This document shows positions 22,995-34,257 of a DNA stretch of 64,000 bases, one piece after another (within the stretch, counting starts at the first letter, position 1; each line of letters begins with the position of its first letter). The stretch is taken from positions 98,510,501 to 98,574,500 of the forward strand of contig NC_060213.1 of assembly GCF_021130785.1 (NCBI RefSeq), given 5' to 3'. The stretch is from Homalodisca vitripennis. Its lineage: Eukaryota > Arthropoda > Insecta > Hemiptera > Cicadellidae. The notes under the pieces were generated by a model. That model made no database searches. It was not told the origin of the DNA and was given only the letters and a program-made list of their open reading frames with translations. The translations under genes and the position numbers were made by a program.

Positions 22995-23640
22995 TTGACG
23001 AATTGTATACAGCTGACACAAAATACGGTATGGAGGTATCAAACACTCTGCAGTAACACATGTAGCCTAACTACACACAACATCATTGTATTGTGACTTG
23101 TTGTGTACACTTTTAATATCTAAACACTAGTATGAACAATAATTTAATAATGTATGTGTAAATGTGTGTGAGGACTAAAGACAGCGTTGCGTGACCGAGT
23201 GTTAGTATTTACCTCGGACTTACACGGGGTCTAAGACACATTCTCATATTGTTTTGAGTGCGTTAAACTCAACCAAGTGGAAAACGAGAATTTTTGTGTC
23301 TCGACCTTATGTAGCTATAAAGAACATCAGAGTGAGAGGTTTCATGAATACACAGAAGGAGTTGTTATATGCTTATTTAGACTTAGTAAATATATTATTT
23401 TAATGTGTGTAGAACATAAAATTAGCTTATTCTTAATAAAATTTTATATTAAAAACGTGGTGTTAGATTATAACGATAAAGATTATAAAATATTATAACT
23501 AACTAAAGTTAAAAATACGTTTGTAAGGCAATCAATAAACAGGATAATCATTAACACATATGTATTGAAATTTTGCAAATAATTTGTTTTATTTGATTTA
23601 TTGGGTAATTTTTAAATATTATTATTTATACCAGTTTCAA
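22995..23640. repeat. Tandem duplication family beta, unit A
   Basis: Collinear with unit B (23641-24450). Shared blocks in order are CAGCTGACAC then AATACGGTATGGA, ACACATGTAGCCTAACTAC, GCGTNACCGAGTGTTAG, TTAAACTCAACCAA then ACGAGAAT, CTATAAAGAACATNAGAGTG and a 3' AT-rich block. Unit A lacks about 185 bases present in B at 23800-23985. The open frame at 23277-23498 is not preserved in B. Confidence 0.75.
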
Positions 23641-24450
23641 ATTAAATAAAAAATTGTATGCAGCTGACACGAAATACGGTATGGACTTATCAAACACTGT
23701 ATTAACACATGTAGCCTAACTACACACAAAATCATTTTATGGTGACTTGGTCTGTATACTTTTATTATTTAAACACTGGTACCAAAATCTAATTTAATGA
23801 GCATAAAATTTCAATGTATTATGTGGCAACATATGTTGATAAAGATGTGTATGCAGGTAATTTCAAGAATGAAATGTACCATGAATTTCAAATGTTGTAT
23901 GAAATGTTATTGGAACCTGTTAAGATACGTGGTTTGGCGTCCTTCTACTACCCTGTGAGAAATAAAAGTAAATGTGTTTTGGTTAGGGAAGACTAAATAT
24001 AGCTTCGCGTTAACCGAGTGTTAGGCTCGCAGACCAAAGCTACGCTGTATCTCGGATTTGACGGAATCTAAGATATATTCTCATATTTTTTTAGTGTGTT
24101 AAACTCAACCAAATGGACAACGAGAATCTTAACTATAAAGAACATAAGAGTGTTATGCAATATACGGAAGGAATTGTTACATGCTTATATATACTTGGTA
24201 AATATATTATTAAAATCTATATTAAATTCAAAATTTGCTTTTTCTTAACAAACAAAAGAGTTTCATATTAACAAAAGGCATGGGAAATATCGTCACAGAT
24301 AACATAATTTTTGTTAAGACAATCAGTAACACCATAAAACAATTAACCTATATGTATTGTATTTTTTATAAATCATTTGTTGTATGAATTTTATATATTG
24401 GGAAATGATTAATAAATTATTATTTATTCCAGTTTAAAACTAAGTAACAG
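23641..24450. repeat. Tandem duplication family beta, unit B
   Basis: Second unit, directly abutting A and in the same orientation. It keeps an extra 185-base segment containing a 60-codon open frame (23814-23996). The 3' edge of that segment, AATAAAAGTAAATGTG, is also present in the third copy at 34262, so the segment is probably ancestral and was deleted from A. No protein family recognised. Confidence 0.7.
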
Positions 24451-25075
24451 AGAATAATTTCAATAACATGTTACGAAACATTTGTTTTTGATAGTGGTTT
24501 AATAAACCTGAATACATAAATTCACTAAATAAGGCCCACTTTGGACGATATTTTGTCTACTTAAGGAAATGAGGTCAACCCTCATATTATTACATCATAA
24601 AACCAATTTTGCGGTGCTTCCGTATGGTAGATTGATATTCAGGATGGGTAAGGTTAGACAAAATCATAAAAGGACTCGAGTAAGATTTAATGTCACTTTG
24701 GAAGTAAGGGGGCTAGCTTTGTTCCAGGCTCTTCCTGTGATAAGTAAAAAGAAAGCCACAATCCTTCATGATTACGCTTTAAAAACCTACTCCAACAGCC
24801 ACAGAAACTCTCCTAGAGACCTGGAAGATTAAAAATACACATAAGAAAGTCTGTAGAGTGCTGCTTAACGTGACTGTTTCTATCGTGATAACGTCAATAT
24901 TATGTCTCACCAGAATGAATACACATATGAATGGTAGAGGTGGAATTACATAGTCTAAACACAACTTGTACAAATCACCGTGTATAGTGGCTTTGACATC
25001 CATATTTTAAAAAACGAGTCTCTAAAATCACAGTTGCCATTAGAAGATTTTCCTATCGAGATGCATTTCGCTATG
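24451..25075. other. Spacer with one unrecognised 87-codon open frame
   Basis: Contains the frame at 24569-24832 listed separately. The rest is AT-rich without recognised content. Confidence 0.4.
24569..24832 (+). CDS. Unrecognised small open frame (87 codons)
   Basis: The frame is basic: an internal Met begins MGKVRQNHKRTRVRF, followed by ALPVISKKKATILHDYALK. I do not recognise the family. The basic MGKV start is loosely like small nucleolar or ribosome-biogenesis proteins, but no diagnostic motif follows. No signal peptide or membrane segment is seen. It is not part of the neighbouring beta duplication. It may be a chance frame in repetitive DNA. Confidence 0.15.
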   Translation: MRSTLILLHHKTNFAVLPYGRLIFRMGKVRQNHKRTRVRFNVTLEVRGLALFQALPVISKKKATILHDYALKTYSNSHRNSPRDLED

Positions 25076-25370
25076 TTTCACAAATGTTAGACAGGGCGTA
25101 AAGTAGTGTTTTCTAATCGGGTTAGAAATAATTTTAATGGGGATTTTTAGGACTAGTCTATGGAAAAATATCTACAAATTTGCATTATAATAACAATTTT
25201 TAAATATTAATTCATATTATTACATAAATAAATACCATGTATAGGTAAATTTTAAATCAGTCAAAGTGTTAGTAAGGAGAGAAATCCAGTAGCACAGTAG
25301 CAAGTATAACATTACTGATACAACAAATTGATTACCATCTAAACGAGAAACGTGTCATAAGTCATATTGT
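25076..25370. repeat. Dispersed repeat family zeta, copy 2
   Basis: Partner of 16379-16620; see the landmarks there. It ends just before the 3' junction of LINE A. Confidence 0.45.
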
Positions 25371-25399
25371 TTACTTGGCTAATTAGTATTTATCCAAAA

Positions 25400-25412
25400 G
25401 ATTATATTTATT
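25400..25412. repeat. Candidate target-site duplication, 3' side of LINE A
   Basis: GATTATATTTATT recurs exactly at 31030-31042. It abuts the ATTT-type tail, so its inner edge is ambiguous. Confidence 0.4.
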
Positions 25413-25454
25413 TATTTATTTATTTATTCAATTACATTGTTTTACACAGTTTGG

Positions 25455-25489
25455 CCTCGCCAAGTTACATAAAAAACTTGTCGGCGAGG
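25455..25489 (-). other. 3' UTR hairpin of LINE A
   Basis: CCTCGCCAAGTT (25455-25466) pairs with AACTTGTCGGCGAGG (25475-25489), with one bulged T and C. A stem close to the short-repeat tail is the usual place for the RNA structure recognised by the reverse transcriptase of CR1/L2-group elements. The role is inferred from family knowledge. Confidence 0.5.
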
Positions 25490-25670
25490 TCCAGCGATAT
25501 TTCCTTACTTCTACTGCTCCACTTCTACTGTTAATAATGTCTTTAATAAGTTGTATCGCTTAAATCAATTTAATAAATTAAACTACTAATGACGATTTAT
25601 TTGCGGTTTAGGGCAGGCATCATGTTTCTATTTATATTTGGCAATTGTATGAATATGGTTTGAACTTAAT

Positions 25671-25700
25671 ATAACAATAACAATAACAATAACAATAAAA
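25671..25700. repeat. (AATAAC)n short tandem repeat
   Basis: Roughly five AATAAC units inside the 3' UTR of LINE A. Confidence 0.8.
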
Positions 25701-26184
25701 TAATATAACGATTACATAACGAAAAACAATATAAATTACAATAACATGGTTAGATATCTGAAAACGATTTTTCTAATAATAATAACAATATATTCTTCTA
25801 GGAGTTCAGTGGTGTGTAATACGTGCATACCTGTCTGAATTTGTTCCTCTTTGTCTGTCTCCAGTTGTGTGCAGTAGTGTCGTCTGGTCGAAACAGTTTC
25901 TGCTAATCGTGGTTAGGTTTATGTTTTGTTTTTGGGTTATGTTTATGTTATGTTTGCTCACTGAGTAAAGTGGGTTTAGTGGCCTTTTCGTAGTCGGTGA
26001 ATAAAGTAGTGTGAATAAACAACAGTCTAGTACAGTGAGAGTGAATCTGAGTAATGAAAATAGTTTTGAGTGTTGTGCAGTGTAGTGGAATGTCAGTGCA
26101 GGCTAGTGGGGATTGGGCCAGGCTAGGCCTATTTCTAAGACATCTACAAATGGCAAGTTTTGTCTTTATACTTGATATAGAGGT

Positions 26185-29100
26185 CTAGCTGTATTTAACC
26201 AAATGTAGGCTGCCGATTTTAAACTTCTTTAGATTTGGTAAATTTTCTATTTCACTAGGCAGTTGATTAAATAGATTGGGTACTATATATTCTGGTAGCC
26301 TGCGCCCATAGTCTGTCCTTGGGGTGTGTATTTTGTACTTAGCCAAATGCCTAGTATTATAGCTTCTGTCCAGGGTTTCCTTAAATTGTTTGTTTTCATA
26401 ATATATCTGTAAAATTTTAAATATATACAATCCTTTAGGTGTTAGTTGTCCCTTTAAACTATAGTGCTGGTCCAATTGATTGTCATTTATGTCCAATTCA
26501 TATCCGTAGAGTGCCCTTAAACATCTTTTTTGTAAATTTAGTATTTGGTTTAAATGGCTATTCGCTGTTGTTCCCCAGGTAGTTATTCCATATGTGATCA
26601 TTGATTGAAATAGTGCCTTATAAACTGCTATCTTTGCTTGTTCAGTAAGTTTATTTTGCAGTTTATGCATTATGGCAATACAGGGGCCGAGTTTTCTCTG
26701 TAGTAAAGTTACATGAGGTTTCCATGTTAGCCTATTGTCAACAGTTATGCCCAGGTATCTCACAGTTTCAACCAATTTAATACTCTCACATTGACATTGT
26801 TTATGACCATGCAAACATTCACAATCATGGTATTTAATATTTACTACTCTATCAATTTTCATATTCTTTTGGCAAATATGCATTAAGCATGTCTTTTGGT
26901 TGTTTATTATCAAGCCATTGTCATGAGTCCATTTGTTTAACGTGTTAAAATTATTCTGTAGTATTTCTTCTGCAATTCTTATATCTTTATGCTGTGACAG
27001 GAGTAGTATGTCATCTGCAAAAGCAAAAATGTGACAATCCTCAATCTTTCTTAAAATCTCATCTAAATAAATTATAAAAAGAGCTGGACCGATTTGGCTT
27101 CCTTGCGGTACTCCGTACTTTATATTTCTCTCATCGCTTAGTGTGTTCAATACTTTTACCACAAATTTCCTGTCTTTTAAATAGCTCTTAAACCATTCTA
27201 AATAGGGACCCCTCACACCCATTTTGAATAGGGCTGCAACAATCTTATTATGCTCTACAGTATCAAAAGCTTTTGAAAAATCAATAAACAAAGCCAATCC
27301 ATGCAGTTTAGTGTCCATAATTTTATTTCCTATATCTGCAAACCCTTTTAATGCCATTTCAGTGTTGTAATTCTTTCTAAATCCAAATTGTTTATGACTT
27401 AATATTTTATTCTCATCTAAGTATTTATTTAAGTTTTCTAATACATATTTTTCTAATATTTTCTCTACAGATGATAATATGGCTATCGGACGATAATTTT
27501 GAAAATCCTTTTTACTGTTATTTTTGTATACTGGTCTAACAATAGATGTTTTCAAGCAATCCGGAAATATTCCTTCTTTTAATGATTTATTTATTAATAT
27601 AGTCAATGGTTTGGTGATACCATCCATTGCTTTTTGAATGTCTTTCATTCTTTACTCCATCGATTCCTGGGGACTTGTCAGCATTAATGCCTTTTATTAT
27701 TTTTTACAATACTTTTCGGAGTAGCTATAGGTATGTAGAAATTCTGTAATACACTGTTATCCATATTGTCATTTATATCACATTCCTCTCTATTACCACA
27801 GCAGTGTTTTATTCTATCAATGCCTTCTAAAAAATAATTGGCAAAGCTATCCACAATTTCTTTGTTATTCATGGTTTTTTCCCATAGCCACCTCAATTGT
27901 CTTATCAATATTATTTTTAGTTGTTCTTCCCAAAAGATAATTTATGTTTTCCCAAACCTTCCTGGAATTGTTTTTGTTGACTTCGAATAAATGCTGGTAA
28001 TACCTATTTTTTCTATACTTTATTTTATTGTTCAATCTATTTCTTAAATTCTTGTACAAATTTCGGAATCTGATGTTAGAGGGGTCCCCTTTCCATAGTC
28101 TAAATATTCTGTCCCTTTCCTTTATTAAGTTTATTAGTTCCTGGTTCATCCATTCTTTCAGTGGAGTCCTTACGTGGTGTCCACCTTGCTTATCAATCCT
28201 CCCACCTGTCCTATTTATGGTAATAGTACTTCTGTCATAGATGCTAATGAATTTATTTATTACTTTCTCGAATCCTGCATTTACACTAGTTGTATCTTCT
28301 ATATCCCAAGTTTCTTTCTCTATGAGTTTCCTTAGCAGTGGTTCTTTTAGTATTTTAGTTTTTTTCAACCTCAGTGTCTCTTTTTCTTCCTCCCAATAGC
28401 TCTATTCTGGCAACTATAGGGTAATGGTCAGAAATTTTGGTTTTAATTATACCAGTGAAAATGTTTTTAATAGACATATCCAGTTTATAATAAATGTGGT
28501 CTATGCATGATCTTACTACACTACCCAGGCGTATTTCCTCTCTCGTGTAGTCCCATATACCCCTTTCTAGGCCCCTTTCTGCTAATGCTGCCTCATAACT
28601 CAATACATTTATATCACTTTTGTTCTTCAGATTTATATTGGTATCCCCTATTAGTATCAAATTTTCGAATGTGTGCAGTTTCGTGAGGGCATAAGTTAGC
28701 TCTTCGGTGGCCTGTGGGAGTGAAAAACCACTAGAGGAGGTGGGAGGTCTGTACACTGCATGAATAATAAATTTGTAAGGTTCTTTCGATCCCACTATAC
28801 TCAAATTTCTCCAGTAATGTGTTCGTAAGTGCTTATGTTATCAACTGTGATTTGTGAAAACTGAAGCGTTAGGTCATTGACAAACATAACAATCCCCCCT
28901 CCCCCCTTGTTTTCTCTAAGTTTTGACACTTTAGTGTAGGATGGCAAACTAAATAAAGCTAACTCATGAGAGTCACATGACACTTCAGATAAAATAATCA
29001 GATCAAACTTAGGCCTACTATTTTTGGATAAAATTTGTAATTTTAGTGTGTCCCAGTGTTTATTCAGAGATCTGATGTTTAGATAAAGAAGGTCTATATC

Positions 29101-29193
29101 CTTTCTACTTTCACCTAGGCTATTTGTCCATTCATCAAAACTGCCATAATTACAGTAATATAAACGACTATCGGTTAAATTTAATTCCTGCAT
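26185..29193 (-). pseudogene. LINE A ORF2: APE-type endonuclease and reverse transcriptase, frameshifted
   Basis: ORF2 nicks target DNA and copies the element RNA. The endonuclease starts at 29193, with LLYLNIRSLNKHWDTL and DLIILSE. It continues in another frame from 28804 with YRPP, GDTNINL, SCIDHIYY and KISDHYPIV, the catalytic D-N and SDH motifs. The linker lies at 28368-27865 and 27908-27684. The reverse transcriptase (27648-26185, 487 codons without a stop) shows NYRPIAILSS (51-60), motif A FIDFSKAFD (121-129), motif B GVPQGS (179-184), the catalytic FADD (210-213) and RYLGI, then a CR1-group C-terminus (PEYIVPNLFNQLP). There are about five frame changes, near 28804, 28360, 27880, 27700 and 27650. 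Three of them lie beside T6-T7 runs. All catalytic residues I can see are intact. Confidence 0.9.
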
Positions 29194-29588
29194 GAATAAT
29201 GAGTTAAGACTAAACTATTTAAAATGTAACAACAAAATCTAAACATTACTGGCAACAGGTAGAGAGGCAACAAGTAATAACAAGCTAAATAGACTATTAA
29301 AAAATTAACAAACCCTCTTTGCCTCCAATAAAGGGAACAATAAACTAAAGAGGTGTAAAGAGCAATAACAACAATCAATAACAACACACAACAGAGATCT
29401 AGATACAATAAACAACAATAAATTAAACAAACTATGAAAAAATCAACAATTTCTAAAGGCCTACTATTATAGTATAAATATGGTAAGAAATGCTGTGGTG
29501 GTAATATATAGGCTAAATTCATGCTACAGCTTCCAACAAACAATATAAACAACCAAATATCCAGAATACTGGTGAAAAAGGGCTCCAT
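29181..29588 (-). CDS. Hydrophobic open frame between ORF1 and ORF2 of LINE A
   Basis: This is a 135-codon frame with its last 13 bases overlapping the ORF2 start, in a different frame. The product would be extremely hydrophobic (repeated Leu, Tyr, Cys, Phe). That is what T-rich, A-poor DNA gives by chance, since stop codons need A. I do not recognise a family. It is probably the translated spacer and not a gene, but the overlap with ORF2 is noted. Confidence 0.15.
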   Translation of the reverse strand: MEPFFTSILDIWLFILFVGSCSMNLAYILPPQHFLPYLYYNSRPLEIVDFFIVCLIYCCLLYLDLCCVLLLIVVIALYTSLVYCSLYWRQRGFVNFLIVYLACYYLLPLYLLPVMFRFCCYILNSLVLTHYSCRN

Positions 29589-29657
29589 TTCGAAGTTAAA
29601 ACAATTTAAGTTAGTTTTTTGTTTGAGTTTACTTTAGGCTAACCTAGTTTATCTTTT

Positions 29658-30608
29658 TTAGGTCGTCTCTAGACTTGATGACCAGAACATTTTGACTGGT
29701 TTCTCTCCCTTTTTCACCAATACTCTCCCGCCACTAAACCAAACAAAAGCGTAGCCATGTGTTCTGGCTCTTAGCTTAGCGTCTTTGAGTAACAGCCTAT
29801 GATAACCCGAAAGACTCTCGTTGAAATAAACTCCGCTGATTTTTGCTTTTCTCCCACTGTGCAGCCACTTGTCTCTTATAGTCTTTGAATAGAATTGGAC
29901 GATGATGGTGGGTGGGTTGCCGTCTTTACGAGGTTGTAGACGATGTGCCTGATGAACTTGGGAAGGCTGGTAGTCCACATGGATGTCTTTGGCCACCTTT
30001 TGTAGCACCTCTGCAAGATTTTCTTGTGCTGAGTTTCCTTCCACTTTCAGCCCATGTATTTCTAGGTTTAGCCTTCTACCGTATTGGTCCAGGTCGGCAA
30101 TATCAGCTGAAAGTTCTGCCACCTTGGTGTTCAGCTTGTCAACTGCTTCTCTGGAAGCTTGACCATTTGACTTAAGGGTGTTAACTTCGGCTTTAAGCTC
30201 TTTATTTTCAGCTCGAAGTTCGACGACCTCATCCAGCAATGAGTCATACTTTTCAGCGAGAAACTTCATAGATGACTCAATACTGTCGAGTTTTCCCTTC
30301 ATGTCCATGAGGGCCGTTACTTTGGCGAGGATAGACCTCTGAACACCTAGGCTACTAACCTCTAAATCGTCATCCGGGTTTGCTTGGGGAAGTGCGTCTT
30401 CATCTTCATTTTGGGATGTAGAACCTTTTTTATTCTTTCTACAAATAGTACATACCCAAGTAGACTGCTTAGCGCCCATGGATGTCCAAGTTTGCTTCTT
30501 CACACTGCATCTTTCAAAGTGGAAGCCTCTGCTACAGGATGAGCACGATGCATAGTCTCCGGTTTTAGAAAGTTTATCGTTACAATTGCCACAGTTTTCT
30601 GATGCCAT
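29658..30608 (-). CDS. LINE A ORF1 protein: PHD-like zinc finger, coiled coil, RNA-binding-like C-terminus
   Basis: This 316-residue frame is intact. Residues 6-56 form a PHD-like C4HC3-type finger (C6, C9, C22, C25, H30, C34, C53, C56, with W51 two before C53). An acidic linker follows (about 60-85). Residues about 100-175 are heptad-rich and likely coiled coil (LDSIESSMKFLAEKYDSLL and on). The C-terminal part has DQYGRRLNLEIHGL, AHRL and PPTIIVQFYSKTIRDKWL, the pattern of LINE ORF1 nucleic-acid-binding domains. The protein would bind element RNA and assemble with the ORF2 product. The start is the ATG at 30608; ORF2 lies 460 bases downstream. It is the only full-length element protein in the window. 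Confidence 0.85.
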   Translation of the reverse strand: MASENCGNCNDKLSKTGDYASCSSCSRGFHFERCSVKKQTWTSMGAKQSTWVCTICRKNKKGSTSQNEDEDALPQANPDDDLEVSSLGVQRSILAKVTALMDMKGKLDSIESSMKFLAEKYDSLLDEVVELRAENKELKAEVNTLKSNGQASREAVDKLNTKVAELSADIADLDQYGRRLNLEIHGLKVEGNSAQENLAEVLQKVAKDIHVDYQPSQVHQAHRLQPRKDGNPPTIIVQFYSKTIRDKWLHSGRKAKISGVYFNESLSGYHRLLLKDAKLRARTHGYAFVWFSGGRVLVKKGEKPVKMFWSSSLETT

Positions 30609-31029
30609 ACTGAGAATGATATTTAAAAAAACTCACAAAAATATAAATTGAGTGTAACAGCTATGTAATAACTTACAATTTAATGTTAAATGTGAGAGCG
30701 TAACGGAAGGCTGTCTGCCCAAAACAAACCGCCTTTAGATTGTTTGGTATACCGCCTTTGTTGATATAATAGTTCATTTACCTTCAATGAATTAAAAAAA
30801 AGTTCTAAAACATGTTGAAAACTATTATTCGGAAGTAATACGATTCAAGACCACGAAATATGAGCCCATGACTGTAAAAGCAAATCGCTCAAAAATTATT
30901 TTGTTTTAAATGGTTGTTTAGCAATTACACTGTAATACTTTCCAAGTGACTCTGGTCGTAAAGTTTTAGTGTTTTAAGACATTCGTGTACATTGCATGAT
31001 TGACTAATTCAAATATGATATAATTAGGG

Positions 31030-31042
31030 GATTATATTTATT
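31030..31042. repeat. Candidate target-site duplication, 5' side of LINE A
   Basis: GATTATATTTATT, identical to 25400-25412. If real, it places the 5' end of LINE A at about 31029, 420 bases before ORF1. Confidence 0.4.
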
Positions 31043-31361
31043 CATAATTATTAATGTGAATAACTATATTTACGATTACTATTAACTTGTAGTTGTACTG
31101 ATCCCTATCCCTTTACTTAGTAAATCAACACCAAATGAGTTCGCCGTGTTTTAGTGAAGATGGTTTAATTCCTTTAAAACAATTAAACAAATCCGCCTTA
31201 TATTTCTAAGTATGTTTCGTCAATATTAATAGTAATTTTCAATTTAGTAATAATGTAAAATGGGATTATTTTGCCTGTTTCCCGAGTATTTTTAAGAAAA
31301 AACTGAATGCGGGGGTGGCACATGGTGTTAACATGGTATTATTTTCTTTTCACTTTCAATA
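31043..31361. other. Spacer without recognised content
   Basis: AT-rich; nothing recognised. Confidence 0.4.
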
Positions 31362-31560
31362 ATACTAAGTTCCGCCTACGCTTTTAGGGTTTACTCCCAA
31401 ATATTCCATATGTGTAAATATGTACACATTCTTTATGTTGTTACAGGAAAAGCATTAAGGCATGTTCCATACGAAGACCTAATGTAATCTAATCCGGCCG
31501 CTGTAGAAAGGAATGTACGTGACCGGAAAGAGTTCCTCAATAGGAAATTTCACATAGTTG
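31362..31560. repeat. Dispersed repeat family delta, copy 2 (5' block)
   Basis: Partner of 21215-21440: CCGCCTACGCTTTTAG, TTACAGGAAAAGCAT, ATACGAAGACCTAATGTAATC and CGTGACCGGAAA in the same order. Confidence 0.65.
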
Positions 31561-32949
31561 ATATGCTGTAGTGAACTGTTTGTAAGATATCAATTGTATT
31601 CTTTTATAAAAACATGCTAATACGGATTATTATGATTTTGTTATATGTAAAAGTCATGAGAAATGTTTTAGTGACAAGAATGAAAATTATGAAGAATATC
31701 ATAACATATTCAAAATATTATTTAAATGTATGGCCAGTTAAAAAACTCTAACATGGCAATTTGTTGACGTAAAATTTATAATTTGTCCTAAAAAATTAAA
31801 TACAAAACAGAACCAATATGTTATTGTTCAATACATTCTTTGTTACAAGGAGTTTTGTATTACGAGAGTTTCAGTTAACCGTCCATGGGCCGTTATTATG
31901 TTTAAACATAACGTGTAAACGAAGTAACATTAGAGATACAAAACACAAACCATGAAACATAAAGGTAAAATAGGGATTATAATAATTGTGTAATACAAAG
32001 AGCAACAACAAAATGTAACTCCTTCCATTAAGGAGATAATTCGACATAAAAGCTTCCTACTAAGCCTAAGCTCATTGAACCAATCAGGGATTAATCAAAG
32101 TTCTCAAAGTTTTCCAAAGCCCCTCGAATTGTTTTATTTGTTGCTGTTAAGTTTGTGTGCGGAATGATACTTTATCTTCATTGTATATTAAATTATTACA
32201 ATAAACTTTAAATGTTAATTTGATATTTATTTAGGTCCCTCATGGAACCTCCCCTGATTCAAATATTTCTGTTGAGATTTGTACTAGATTTACAAGATTA
32301 TCAATCGTTAAATTTCCAATACTTAACACTTATAGACAACCTTTGCCTTAACAATTTTAAATAAATAATGTATTTATAATATTTTATGGACTAATTAAAA
32401 CGGAATGGAATCGACCAATTGCAAACTGAGGCTCCTAATAAGAGTTAATCTTGTTGACGGATTACTGAAAGACAAACGAGATCCGACAATCGTCCTGCCG
32501 TAATTTAAAAGTAGAAGGGGATTTTCTACTTGGGATTTATGTTTTCAAAAATTTCTTTCATCCTTCCACACATCTAATTTGGATTACTTATGGTTCAATA
32601 ATTTAATCTTTCGAAAGGATGCACTTTTATGGCGATGTTATTATAAATCTATTAGAAAGGCCTCTATTTTTTCCCAAAATTTGTTTAACAGTTTATGTTT
32701 TTTTACTAAACTTTTTTTAAGGGCTTATATAATTTCAACAGAGACGAATCCTTTGGAAATTCAGTACCCCCTTGCAAGTTTTACTTGTTATGTTTCATTA
32801 CGTATCTGGATAGAATAAATATTTTATTTTGGGCAGTTTCAAACGTCTTTACAATGTTCTTATATACTCTAATATAAAATTAGTTTTTAGAAGTTTATTG
32901 TTATTTAACGGTACGGCTAAAATATAGTTACAGACAATCGTACATTAAT
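31561..32949. other. Interior of delta copy 2, unaligned by eye
   Basis: It is longer than the matching interval of copy 1 (about 1.4 kb against 0.75 kb), so one copy has an insertion or deletion. The frame at 32579-32818 has no motif support. Confidence 0.3.
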
Positions 32950-33110
32950 GAAGCAAATGGAAAGGGGGACGAGGGGTATTTGGTGGGAGGGGGCTACTTA
33001 ACTTGTTGGCCTATTATTAATAACAACACCAAAATAAGATAGAAATAAATAACTTAAAGGAAACAATGTTTAATCAATGTGTACATACATTAAATTTTGA
33101 ACACGTAATT
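32950..33110. repeat. Dispersed repeat family delta, copy 2 (3' block)
   Basis: Partner of 22190-22330, again preceded by G-rich runs (GAAAGGGGGACGAGGGG). Confidence 0.45.
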
Positions 33111-33151
33111 TTAAAACAAGAATAAATAAAAAGTATTACAAAGAGTATATA

Positions 33152-33152
33152 A

Positions 33153-33232
<80 letters not shown>
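33152..33232. repeat. Compound (AT)n(GT)n microsatellite
   Basis: (AT)n at 33152-33171 passes directly into about thirty GT units ending near 33232. Confidence 0.95.
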
Positions 33233-33234
<2 letters not shown>

Positions 33235-34257
33235 GCTGCTAATCCCGGGTTCGCAGGATATTTTCAAAATAGAATGGTTTAAAGGACTTATTTAAGCATT
33301 TATGATTTAATATGATGCAGCTATATGTTTTTTTAAATGTAAGTAGGCATACATTAAGTAAATAATATTTCAGTGTTCATATTTAAGAGGATCGTATATT
33401 ATACTGAGCCTTATGTTAGATTTTGCGCGTGTGAGAGCACGTATATTTGCAGTGGCACAGCTGATTTTGCCTTGCTGACTTGATTAAAACAGCAAACACA
33501 AAGTGCTCAGAAATTTAGAAGCCATATCTATTTCGAGCCATTTAAGTTCGCTTCCGGTCCGGAGTTGTCTTATTGTCCCGACATGAGTGACATGATATTT
33601 ACATTTCTCAAAAAGTTTATGTTTCCAGCGCTTGTTATTTGCTCTTGGTTATGATATTTCCACCACAATAGTTTGCCGATGAGGAAATATACACACCTAC
33701 TTAGTTTTGGAGAAGCTTGTATGAACGTTCAAAATGCATCTGCTTCCTTTCTAGGGAGAAATCCTTACTAACATTATACATATAGTTTAAAATAGTGGTT
33801 TACAATAGGTTTTGCGCTATAGAAACCTTGTTTTTTAGACTGTAGTACAAAAAAATAGAACGATGAGACATGACAGCGTCCATTCATGTGTTTTATTTTC
33901 TTAAACTACAGTAAGTATATCATATAACACGAAAGCAAAACAGTTAAGAGTAAATTATCGGCACACTCACAGCCTTATTATAAAGGAGGGTTTTATAATA
34001 GTTTTAAATAGTATTTCCAACGCATAAGGTGTAATTCATCACTGCGCAATCTGGATTAAAAGAATCAGATGTATGGTGTCAATTAATTTGGGATAGTTAT
34101 AATTTTTTTAATTCAAAAATATTTTGGGAAACATTTTTTCATATTTCCTCGGAATTTAAGAATATAAAAAACGGGCCGAATTTATACACCTGTTATCAGG
34201 ATTGGCGATAAGTAACACATTTTGTGATTAATGTTTAATTATAAGATTTGAAAATCA
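33233..34257. other. Spacer without recognised genes
   Basis: Begins with GCTGCTAATCCCGGGTTCGC, which has a faint tRNA B-box look but no partner A box. Otherwise AT-rich and unrecognised. Confidence 0.4.

Larger units (their letters stand above)
25413..31029 (-). mobile_element. LINE A: nearly complete CR1-group non-LTR retrotransposon
   Basis: This minus-strand element is about 5.6 kb. It has a 5' UTR (about 31029-30609), ORF1 (30608-29658), a 460-base spacer, ORF2 (29193-26185) and a 3' UTR ending in (AAAT)n at about 25427-25413, seen as TTTA repeats on the plus strand. A zinc-finger ORF1 plus APE-type endonuclease and reverse transcriptase, with a short-repeat 3' tail rather than poly(A), is typical of the CR1/L2 group. 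A candidate 13-base target duplication (25400-25412 and 31030-31042) would define both ends. ORF1 is intact and ORF2 is interrupted only by frameshifts, which suggests a fairly young copy. Confidence 0.8.

Noticed and set aside
33231..33262. B-box-like GGGTTCGCAGG after the GT microsatellite
   Set aside because: No matching A box upstream, where only the microsatellite is found.
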